Shown piece by piece: positions 56,759 to 64,000 of a stretch of 64,000 nt of DNA. The stretch is from Prorocentrum cordatum (taxonomy: Eukaryota; Sar; Dinophyceae; Prorocentrales; Prorocentraceae). Position 1 is the first letter of the stretch. Each line of letters begins with the position of its first letter. A program made the translations under genes and the position numbers. The notes under the pieces were generated by a model. It searched no databases and had not been told where the DNA came from. It saw only the letters and a program-made list of their open reading frames with translations. The stretch lies in NCBI GenBank assembly GCA_963575745.1, contig CAUYUJ010016344.1, forward strand, positions 70,001 through 134,000. Reading direction: 5' to 3'.

Positions 56759-59700
56759 CAGCGCGGGAGCAGGGGCGCTGCGGGCACGCCGACGGGCCTT
56801 GCGCGGGGGGGGGCCTCGCCGCCCACGCCGTCCATGGCGCTTGGCCTGGGCATGCCCGCGCCTTCCGGAACAGCGAAGGTCACCGCCCCAACCCGCTCCC
56901 CGCCTGCCCCGTCCACCCCTGCTGCGGTGGACCGCGCGGTAGCAGGGGGGTCGAGCTGGTCCGCCAACCGAGCGGCGTCGTCCGTCGTCTTCCCCGCCTC
57001 CAGCGCAGCCTCGAATGGCCCGCTTGGGCGATCAGGGGCCTGAAGCCAGGCCTTTAGCCACAGCTTAACCATCTCGTCGTTAGCGAGTCGGTCGTGGTCG
57101 GGCCCGACGCCAGCGCGCGCCCCGGGTGCCTCGCCTGCGCTCGCTGCCTCTACGGCCTGCCTCAGCAGGCGCTCCGCCCACTGGAGCACCCAGCGGGCCG
57201 TGCGACGCGGGAGTGCACGAGCGGCCTGCCGCATGCGCTCGGCGATCGGCATACCTCCAAGGCCCAAGGCATCCCACAGCTCCGCCGTGCCCCCCTGGGC
57301 GCACCAGATTTCTTTCGGGTGCAGGGCTCGCACGGTCCAGCCGCCCTCGGACCCTTCCAGGATCAGGGTGTTCGCATAGCCCTTCAACGGGTCGGGCTTC
57401 GCCCGTGCCGTATGGCAGGGCCCGCGCGGATCATGAATCACCACGCGCTGGGCCCGCCCGCCTCCCGCGGGCTGCCATGTGCCCCGCGGCCAAGGCATCA
57501 TGCGATCCCCCGTCGTCGAGATCCGAGGGTCCACGAGCAAGGTGCCGTTGTCGAGGTCCAGGCGGAGCTCATCCAGCGGTGGCCGCCCTGCCTCCTTCCA
57601 GAGCTGGCAGAGGCCGCGTGGCTCCACGCAGGGCTGTCCCAGGGGGGGTACGGGGCTCGGTGCCCGAACCCGTTCCCCGCAACCCCAAACCTGGACCGCC
57701 CGCGCGCGTGCCGTGACGTCGCCGAAGTGTGTGCACAGTAGGCGCGTCTCTGGGGAGAGTGCCACATAGCCGAGGCGCCGTAAGCGCGCCCCTAGTCGCG
57801 CTGCAGCGTAGTTGACGGGGGCGTCGAGCAGCACGGCCAGTGGCCGAGTGATGATCAGTAGCCGCTCCAGGCCCGTCGCTTCGCGTCCACCGGGGTCCTC
57901 CGATAGTGACACGCACAGCCAGCGGGTCCGTGGGGCCCCAGTGGGGTCCTTGGGGTGGCCCCCGTCGTCCGGGTCCCATCGGTCACCGACATCCCACGGC
58001 GCTAGCAGCGCCGACCCACCGAGGCTCTCCCATGCCTCCCCAAAGGGGGGCCACGCGGTTCCCACTTCTAGCAGCCGCGCCCCCTCGACCTGCAGGGGGG
58101 CGTAGCGTGGTAGGGCCTCCCGGGCTCCTTTGACTTGGAGTGCAGCCGCGCGCCAGGGCCCGTCGTCTCCTGGCATCCGCAGCTCGCGCTGGGCGGCCTC
58201 CTCCACCAGCTCGCCCCACGGTGCTGCCGGCGACAGCTCGGTCCATCCGGCCTCCGCCATCCGCTGGCGTACCTCCTCCACCGTGGCACGAGTAATGAAG
58301 TCGGCCAGCTCGTTGTGGTAAGTCCGTAAGTAAAGCCCGTCCAGGACCCGGAACTTGTACCGTAGCTCCAGCATGGCCAGGACTCGAAGCAGGTGGCGCG
58401 CCACCGCGTTCCGTGCCCGGCGGCGTCGCAGCCAGCGGCTGACATTGCTGTTGTCAGTGACGTACGGCAATAGCAGCTGGAACCAGTCCGGGCCCTTCTC
58501 GGCCGCCAAGGCTATCAGGCAGAGGAGTTCGACCACCGCGATGATCTCCCCCTCCCCCTGCCAAGTGACCCCAGGGGCGGAGCGGAGCGTCTCCAGATAG
58601 GGAGCCGCCTCCGCCACGATGTACTCGCGCGAGGACCAGTCCAGCGCACCGATCCGATCCAGGGTGGCATCGCCTCCCAGCCAGCGCAGCTTGCCGAGCG
58701 CCCCCGGGAGTGCGAGGGCCTCGCGAAGGCCTAGCAGGCCCTCGAAGGAGGTCTCGAAGTTACCCTCGACCGGCATCTCAAAGCAGACGCGCAGCCAATC
58801 CAGGGTCTGGTGCCAATCGTCCCACGCAGCCTCTACCATCTCGGGGTCGCCCGGCGGATGGACGTAGGCCTGACCTGGGTCACCCGACAGCATCCGGTGG
58901 ACCGCTGGGAGCTCCAGGCTCAGGGCTGGAGCTGCGCAGGCGCAGAACTGGCCGAGCCCACTTAGCTCCCTCGCGGTTCGCAGCCGGACCATGCGGCAGC
59001 CGAAGCTCAGCTCCGGCTCCGCCAGTAGGAAGCGCATCTTCATGGCCTTGGGCTCCGGGAGTCCAACTCGCTCACGCTCGAAGTCCATACTGAGCCCCCA
59101 GATAATCTGCGTGGTGGAAGGCTCCCCCTCGGCGTCCCTCTTGCTGACGTTCACTGCTTCGGACCCAAACACCTCACGTATGGAGGCATCCAATGCGTCG
59201 CAGGCCATCCACGGTCGGACCCCAATGTCGGGCTCCACCACCACAGGGTCATCCATGAGCCACTCCGAGTGGAAGTGGGTGGTGTCGTGCCAGAGCGGCT
59301 CCCCAGGCCGATAGCTCTCGTGGAGCTCCCTCGCCGCCAGGGCGAGCATCATGTAATTGCCTGGGGCTCCCGTCCACCCAAACACCATGGCTAGGTAAAC
59401 GACTCTGACGTCCCCCTCGATGCCAGCGTGGGCCCCCGGTAACGAGGTGCCAAAGTCCCCGACGTCCGCCGGGGCGATGTCCAACCACTTGAAGGCCCGC
59501 GAGACGTCCCGCTTGGCGCAGAGGAGGCGCGCTCCGGGGTGGCGCGCGCGATGCCATACCGCCGTCCTCGCCACTTGCCGATGGCGTGGCTGGACGGCAG
59601 GCGGGTGGTCGCGCTTGTGTGTGGCGGCGTTGGCTGAGAGCATCGCATGGATCATACGCCCTTCGGACGATAAGGTTCTGTCCGGTAGCTGCTTCGGTAC

Positions 59701-59934
59701 CCTCCCCAGGGGGCTTCCACCAGCTCCGTCAGAAAACCCTCTGCCGCCTGGGACGCCACCAGGACGATCCCCCAGGTCACATCCGCCCATACCTTCTGGT
59801 AGGCCTCGTCGATGTGGGCTCGCACGCTGGGGTACGGCTGGGCTCGCTCGCGCCTCCGCGGCGCGCCCCGCCGCGCGGAGGCTCCCCCTTCCGCTAGCTC
59901 CCGAACGTACTCGAAGTGCTCTCGGCTTAAACAC
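56755..59934 (-). CDS. ORF2: DIRS-type reverse transcriptase, RNase H and C5-methyltransferase-like domain
   Basis: Palm motif A is CAKRDVSRAFKWLD at 59481-59522, motif B FGWTGAPGNYMM at 59350-59390, motif C LMDDPVVV at 59244-59264. RNase H follows, with VTDNSNVSRWL at 58430-58468 and YHNELADFITR at 58287-58320. The C-terminal third resembles a cytosine-C5 methyltransferase: LEVGTAWPPFGEAWESLGG (motif I region, about 58030-58078), LCVSLSED (IV-like, about 57907-57930), LLDAPVN (VI-like, 57815-57840), GDVTARARAVQVWG (VIII-like, 57680-57727), then HDPRGPCHTARA and VRALHPKEIWCAQGG (IX/X-like, 57300-57440). ATG 59655 overlaps the ORF1 stop (ATGA), but RT-type sequence begins upstream of it, suggesting frameshifting. 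Confidence 0.88.
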   Translation of the reverse strand: MFKPRALRVRSGASGRGSLRAAGRAAEARASPAVPQRASPHRRGLPEGMGGCDLGDRPGGVPGGRGFSDGAGGSPLGRVPKQLPDRTLSSEGRMIHAMLSANAATHKRDHPPAVQPRHRQVARTAVWHRARHPGARLLCAKRDVSRAFKWLDIAPADVGDFGTSLPGAHAGIEGDVRVVYLAMVFGWTGAPGNYMMLALAARELHESYRPGEPLWHDTTHFHSEWLMDDPVVVEPDIGVRPWMACDALDASIREVFGSEAVNVSKRDAEGEPSTTQIIWGLSMDFERERVGLPEPKAMKMRFLLAEPELSFGCRMVRLRTARELSGLGQFCACAAPALSLELPAVHRMLSGDPGQAYVHPPGDPEMVEAAWDDWHQTLDWLRVCFEMPVEGNFETSFEGLLGLREALALPGALGKLRWLGGDATLDRIGALDWSSREYIVAEAAPYLETLRSAPGVTWQGEGEIIAVVELLCLIALAAEKGPDWFQLLLPYVTDNSNVSRWLRRRRARNAVARHLLRVLAMLELRYKFRVLDGLYLRTYHNELADFITRATVEEVRQRMAEAGWTELSPAAPWGELVEEAAQRELRMPGDDGPWRAAALQVKGAREALPRYAPLQVEGARLLEVGTAWPPFGEAWESLGGSALLAPWDVGDRWDPDDGGHPKDPTGAPRTRWLCVSLSEDPGGREATGLERLLIITRPLAVLLDAPVNYAAARLGARLRRLGYVALSPETRLLCTHFGDVTARARAVQVWGCGERVRAPSPVPPLGQPCVEPRGLCQLWKEAGRPPLDELRLDLDNGTLLVDPRISTTGDRMMPWPRGTWQPAGGGRAQRVVIHDPRGPCHTARAKPDPLKGYANTLILEGSEGGWTVRALHPKEIWCAQGGTAELWDALGLGGMPIAERMRQAARALPRRTARWVLQWAERLLRQAVEAASAGEAPGARAGVGPDHDRLANDEMVKLWLKAWLQAPDRPSGPFEAALEAGKTTDDAARLADQLDPPATARSTAAGVDGAGGERVGAVTFAVPEGAGMPRPSAMDGVGGEAPPRARPVGVPAAPLLPRW

Positions 59935-62900
59935 CGTCGCACCTTGTCCCCCAGGACACCCCGAAGGGGGTTGCCTAGGCGCTCGTGGCGCGCGCGCCTA
60001 AGCAGCGCGGCCGCTTCCTTCAGGGACCCCGTCCGCTGGAGGAGCTGATCCCCCAGCCCTACCAGGGTCCGCATGGCTTCGGGGTCATACTTGGGGTGCT
60101 CCGTGCAGGAAGTCAGGTAGACCGTGGCCAGCTCCGCCGGGCTGCACCCGTCGAGGTCCTCTGCGATATCTCTGGCCGGATCCTCGCAAGGGGGTCGAGT
60201 CTTGCCCGCACTCACCTCCCCCTGTGCCTTGCCCAATGGGGGCTTAGGAAGCCCCGCCAATGCTCGGTGCATGGCTGGGCTAAGCCTACCGCATTTTGAG
60301 CCGTCCCCTGAGGCCTGCAGGCGCTCGATTCCAGTGAAGTCGACGCCCTGCAGGCGCCCGGGCGCCTCCGCCCGGGCGATTTTGGGGGACGCCCCCGGGC
60401 CATCCTCCCATATAGGCGCCAACTGCCGACGCAGTTGGCTCACCGACCAGCGGTGATAGGCCCCTTTCAACACCTTTGCCCACGCGGCGCAAAGGCGGGG
60501 GGCCCAAACCTGCGCCTCCTTGGTGCGCTTAATGCCCGAGCCCGGCACGTGATCCTTCAGCTCGACGTGGTGGTGGTCACGGGGGCAACGTCGCGCCAAC
60601 AACAGAGCGTGCAGATACAGCCGGGGGCTGACGAGCCACCAGCTGCCCTTGCGATAGCGGCTCTCTGGCGCGTCGGACGGGGCCTTACCCCAGGCGCACA
60701 TGTGGATCGGGACGATCATGGCCCCCGTCGCTCGACGCAGCTCGTGCATCGGGGCCTGGTCCCAAATCTTGGGGTAGCGGCCCGAGGGGCAGGAGGACTC
60801 GATGAGAAACTCCTTGCCAGCGTCGTGTAGGATGCGGCAGGTGTCGCACGTGAACTGTGTGTGGCTGTTACCCACGCGCTCGAACTCTTTGGAGCCATCC
60901 CCCTCGGGGTGCTCCCACGTGCGGGTGCCCTGCGGGGTCCCGCCCGGCTGGGTCATGAGCCCGAGGTCGGTGTACGAGCCACACGGGGTACCCCAGCACC
61001 AAACGTTGGCCACGTCGGGGCCCATGGGGGTCCGTGCGGCCTCCTGTAGGCGCGCGCGAACCGCTGGGTCGAGGGTGTCATGATCCGGCCGTGGGCCGGA
61101 TTCTCGGAGGGGGTCGTCGTAATATTCGATCGGCTCCAGCACCCGGATGCCCTCGGCGCGAAGCGCGGCCGACCAATTTCCCGAACCGGCGTACACCTCC
61201 TGGGCGATCAAACCGTACGCGAACGCGGGGTCGTGTCGAATTGGCATCGCGTTCGCCTCCAGGAGGCGTGCCTGGACGTCGGCTGGATGTTCCCCGAACG
61301 AGGCTGGCGCGCGTCCCACTGCGCGGCCCGCCCGACCTTCCGCTGCCTTGCAGTGGGTGCAGGGCGCGCTCTTGCCCGGGACGGTGGGTTCAACGTCCGG
61401 GCCCTCATCGAGCATCTCGCGCCAGCCGACACTTACGATCTCGCGGGACAGGCGTCCTGCGTGCCCCCAGCGCTGGCCTAGAGCCGCCGCCTCCGCGTGG
61501 GAGCTTGGGCGCAAGGCGCGCATATGGCCACGCCAGATCAGGGGCGGAATTACGTGATCCTCCGCGCCGACGCCCGTTCCCATTAGGTGGTCCACGCATA
61601 GGCGCCCACTACCGTTGACGCGATGCACCTGGAGCGTGACGGCGTCGAGGTCGGCGACGGGGCATGCTGCCAGGCAGCGATAGTCCTTGTCGTGGTGCGG
61701 GTGCACCGCATCGTGGACGTAGGAGCGGACATCGGCCTCCAGGGCCGTGATCCACGGCGGGGAGTCGCCCAGGGCACGCAGGGCCTCATGGGCCTCCTCC
61801 CATAGTGCATGGCGATACGTCGCGGCCAACTGCTGCACCGCGTCCGGGCTGGGCTCACCTGTGCCCTCGCCCGCGCGTAGCAGGAGCACCCCCGCAGCTA
61901 CGTGCAGTAGCAGGCACTGCCGCTCCTCGGTGTCGCCCACCTCCAGGCCCATCGCCTGGCCCATCTCCTCTGTAGGGCCGAGGCGGTCCCGATAGTCGAT
62001 GAAGTCCCACTGGATGCGGGTGTCCCCGTCCCAGAAGGTATAGGACCCGCGGCCTATCAGCCCGCCGGGGTCCCACGCAACCGGGCCAACCTCGGCCCCG
62101 CCCTCGGTGACGTATCCTGCGGCGCAGCTAAGCGCCTCATGCAGGTCGGCTGCCTCGCTGCTGAGACCCCGATGGCCTCGGTCCACGGCTTCCTCGAGGG
62201 CTCGCTCCAGAGTAAGCCGCTCCCCGCGCAGGCGCGCCCCCAAGACGCGCCCGCGCACGTGGCTCTGCAAGTACTCGCTGGCCCCCTTCAGAGGTGCGAA
62301 GATGCCCTCGGCTTCGAGCTCCTGCATGAGTTTGAAGCGAAGCTCCGGCCCATCACCCGCGGGCTGGGCGTCCCAAGTGGCCGCCGCGCGCGGGCGGTCG
62401 TGGTCTTCGAGCCATCCGAAGTCGGGGCCCTTAACCGCTTCCCGGAGGTCAGATTCCATCGCGGTAAGCTGGAGCGCGGTGTAGTCGTCCGGGGCCTGCC
62501 CCGGGCCCGGGTCGCCCGCTGCTCGCGAGCCGCTGCCACGGCCCCGGCCCTTTTCCTTCTGGGAGTCAGGGGGAGCAGGTGGGGACGTGTCCTCGCCAAC
62601 CTTCTCGGCCTCGGCTGCCTTGGCTTGCGAGCGCAGCTGCGCAATCATCCCATCCACCTGCTTGGGATCGATCCGGGGCGTCCCAAGGAGCCCCCCGCGC
62701 CTCGTGAGCTGCATGACTACCGAGTAGTCCAAGCCGCGCGTTGACTTGATGGGGTCATGGGAGTTAGGGCAATCGCAAGCCTTCCGCGAGCAGCCCATGT
62801 GCGTGGTGGCCCCCCAGCAGATAGGGACGTTGTCCTTATTGCGGGGCGCATGCGCCACGGATCGCGTCCGCTCCGGGCGTGTTAGTTCCTTGCCCGCTGG

Positions 62901-64000
62901 GTACGCCCTCTTGGGGGCTGTCCCCGCTGGGGCCCCGGTGCCCGCCTTGGGCCCCGCCTTCGGCTGGGGCCCAGCCCCCGCCTTGGGCCTGTCATCCCCC
63001 TGCGCCGTGGGCCGGGGATCGCCCATTTCCTCGCTCCCTCCCGCTTTGGGCGGTCGCTTCGTGAGGTGGGCGTTCAGCTGCCCATTGAGGAGGCGCGTGA
63101 GCGCGGCCTTGCGCCGGGGCACGACCACCTGCTGGTAATAGGCGTTCGGGTCCCCGAGGTCGAACGTTCGGGGCAAATCGTAGCCGTTCTCCGGCATGAG
63201 TAGGATGTACTTGATGTCCTCCCTCCTCGGGTTCTCGGTGTCGAGCTCTCGGCAGAGCCGACGCCTCAGCTCCCGTAACTCCTCGACCCAGGTGCTTCGG
63301 AGCTCTTCCCACAGATCCTTGACCCAATGGTCTGGGAACTCCGATGGGTCCCTCTCGAAGGCCGCCTCCAAGAACCCTAACGACCGCCGACGCTCCGCCC
63401 CGTGTGCGACCCCTATGATGGACTCGAACATCTGGATCTCGCACCGGGCCCTCTTGAACCAGGTCGCCATGTGAGTGGCGGGCCGTTGGCGGGGCTCCAG
63501 CTTGTCGTCCACAGGGAGCCGATAGCCATCGAAGTCCTCGTCACGCGCGGGGACGCAGTCGTCCACCGCCAGGTCGTGAGGGCCCGTCCCGAAGGCGAGC
63601 GCCGCGTAGCCGTGTGCCACACGGTTGGTAACCAGGCAGGGAAACCCGATCGTCTTGAGCGTGCTCTTGGAGTGCGCACACATGCGCTTGAGTGAGTCGA
63701 ACAAGTCCTTCCCCGTGATCCCCTCGCAGGCCTCAACCACGAAGGTGTTGCATCCCCGGGCTATGTAAAGATCAAGTTCCTCGTCCCGACCGATCCCTGC
63801 CCTGGTGCCCCGGGCCTTCTTGTCGCCCTCGGTGGCCCGCGCCTGCCGCTCGGCGGCGAGGACGTGGCGTTCAGTGAGGCGGTTCTGGCGATCCAGGCGC
63901 TCGATAATCTGGGCTTCGGCCTCGACTGCAAGCCCGCCCAGGGCGCCCGCCGCCCCGGCGTCGTCTGGACCCCCAGCTCGCTCCCCACCCAGGCCGCCCC
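59652..64000 (-). CDS. ORF1: Gag-like protein with CCCH finger and methyltransferase-like domain (5' partial)
   Basis: The frame is open to the right edge, so the start is outside; at least 1,448 residues are visible. The N-terminal part is charged and helical. A CCCH-type finger (C-x8-C-x6-C-x3-H) lies at about 62757-62823, flanked by a Pro/Ala/Lys-rich linker, and probably serves RNA binding. The middle is unrecognised. At 60.6-61.2 kb is a Rossmann-methyltransferase-like module: VYAGSGNWSAAL (about 61165-61200), WGTPCGSYTDLG (60968-61005), FLIESSCPSGRY (60770-60810), IHMCAWG (60690-60715), KGSWWLVSP (60626-60655). The frame ends with TGA at 59652, four bases overlapping an ATG of ORF2. No stop interrupts it. 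Confidence 0.85.
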   Translation of the reverse strand, partial: GGLGGERAGGPDDAGAAGALGGLAVEAEAQIIERLDRQNRLTERHVLAAERQARATEGDKKARGTRAGIGRDEELDLYIARGCNTFVVEACEGITGKDLFDSLKRMCAHSKSTLKTIGFPCLVTNRVAHGYAALAFGTGPHDLAVDDCVPARDEDFDGYRLPVDDKLEPRQRPATHMATWFKRARCEIQMFESIIGVAHGAERRRSLGFLEAAFERDPSEFPDHWVKDLWEELRSTWVEELRELRRRLCRELDTENPRREDIKYILLMPENGYDLPRTFDLGDPNAYYQQVVVPRRKAALTRLLNGQLNAHLTKRPPKAGGSEEMGDPRPTAQGDDRPKAGAGPQPKAGPKAGTGAPAGTAPKRAYPAGKELTRPERTRSVAHAPRNKDNVPICWGATTHMGCSRKACDCPNSHDPIKSTRGLDYSVVMQLTRRGGLLGTPRIDPKQVDGMIAQLRSQAKAAEAEKVGEDTSPPAPPDSQKEKGRGRGSGSRAAGDPGPGQAPDDYTALQLTAMESDLREAVKGPDFGWLEDHDRPRAAATWDAQPAGDGPELRFKLMQELEAEGIFAPLKGASEYLQSHVRGRVLGARLRGERLTLERALEEAVDRGHRGLSSEAADLHEALSCAAGYVTEGGAEVGPVAWDPGGLIGRGSYTFWDGDTRIQWDFIDYRDRLGPTEEMGQAMGLEVGDTEERQCLLLHVAAGVLLLRAGEGTGEPSPDAVQQLAATYRHALWEEAHEALRALGDSPPWITALEADVRSYVHDAVHPHHDKDYRCLAACPVADLDAVTLQVHRVNGSGRLCVDHLMGTGVGAEDHVIPPLIWRGHMRALRPSSHAEAAALGQRWGHAGRLSREIVSVGWREMLDEGPDVEPTVPGKSAPCTHCKAAEGRAGRAVGRAPASFGEHPADVQARLLEANAMPIRHDPAFAYGLIAQEVYAGSGNWSAALRAEGIRVLEPIEYYDDPLRESGPRPDHDTLDPAVRARLQEAARTPMGPDVANVWCWGTPCGSYTDLGLMTQPGGTPQGTRTWEHPEGDGSKEFERVGNSHTQFTCDTCRILHDAGKEFLIESSCPSGRYPKIWDQAPMHELRRATGAMIVPIHMCAWGKAPSDAPESRYRKGSWWLVSPRLYLHALLLARRCPRDHHHVELKDHVPGSGIKRTKEAQVWAPRLCAAWAKVLKGAYHRWSVSQLRRQLAPIWEDGPGASPKIARAEAPGRLQGVDFTGIERLQASGDGSKCGRLSPAMHRALAGLPKPPLGKAQGEVSAGKTRPPCEDPARDIAEDLDGCSPAELATVYLTSCTEHPKYDPEAMRTLVGLGDQLLQRTGSLKEAAALLRRARHERLGNPLRGVLGDKVRRCLSREHFEYVRELAEGGASARRGAPRRRERAQPYPSVRAHIDEAYQKVWADVTWGIVLVASQAAEGFLTELVEAPWGGYRSSYRTEPYRPKGV
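60560..61240 (-). other. Methyltransferase-like module within ORF1
   Basis: A G-S-G loop with a following AL..EG helix, a Gly-Thr-Pro-Cys loop about 60 residues later, a buried-strand end IESS, then C-A-W-G and K-G-S-W. The pattern fits a SAM-dependent fold of the C5 type with the ENV motif changed to ESS. The Pro-Cys pair is kept, so catalysis is not ruled out. Homology was judged by eye only. Confidence 0.55.

Larger units (their letters stand above)
51851..64000 (-). mobile_element. Large DIRS-superfamily (tyrosine recombinase) retroelement, 5' end beyond the window
   Basis: On the minus strand the order is Gag-like ORF1 with CCCH finger and methyltransferase-like domain, ORF2 with RT, RNase H and a C5-methyltransferase-like domain, then ORF3 with a tyrosine recombinase. 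There is no DDE integrase and no LTR pair, as in DIRS-type elements. A B-A-B direct-repeat arrangement at 51851-52411 lies where PAT/Ngaro elements keep their 3' split direct repeats. ORF1, ORF2 and ORF3 have no internal stops, so the element is younger or better preserved than the copia copy. The 3' boundary at 51851 and inclusion of the RNA-binding region are inferences. Confidence 0.75.

Overview
The window looks like nuclear DNA of a dinoflagellate. It is GC-rich and eukaryotic, very rich in satellites, and its only well-supported genes belong to retroelements: Ty1/copia-type, DIRS-type with a tyrosine recombinase, and a fossil LINE. A stretch near 52.14 kb strongly resembles the dinoflagellate trans-spliced leader. 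The organism assignment is an inference; no rRNA or housekeeping gene in the window fixes the species. No bacterial-type operon, CRISPR array or intact host metabolic gene was found.

Layout. 1-14.8 kb is almost wholly satellite: TAG and GGTA microsatellites, a nested GGTTGC minisatellite, a two-part higher-order array (A-B-A-B-C-A) carrying a 21-bp minisatellite, and an 11-bp minisatellite. 14.8-22.7 kb is GC-rich, with duplicated blocks and stop-poor minus-strand stretches that I do not recognise. 22.7-24.0 kb holds a decayed LINE reverse transcriptase on the minus strand. 24-29 kb is mostly low-complexity spacer. 29.1-37.2 kb is an 8-kb minisatellite with at least three levels of organisation. 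Its period is a multiple of three and it reads open in many frames on both strands.

38,872-46,991 is a complete Ty1/copia element of 8,120 bp. It has two 316-bp LTRs, a GGGAG target-site duplication, an initiator-Met-like primer binding site, and the order gag, protease, extra domain, integrase, RT, RNase H. Stops and frameshifts have killed it, and its LTRs differ at about 19 positions (near 94% identity). 47-51.8 kb is spacer with a long ATC/CAT-type repeat.

51,851 to the right edge, minus strand, appears to be most of a large DIRS-superfamily element whose long frames are still open. ORF1 carries Gag, a CCCH finger and a methyltransferase-like domain. ORF2 carries RT, RNase H and a C5-methyltransferase-like domain. 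ORF3 is a tyrosine recombinase, followed by an RNA-binding region (RRM, Cys-rich finger, RS/RGG tail). The 3' end has a B-A-B direct-repeat arrangement like the split direct repeats of PAT/Ngaro elements, and the A segment contains the spliced-leader-like sequence. The most interesting theme is that two unrelated retroelement classes here both carry methyltransferase-like cargo.
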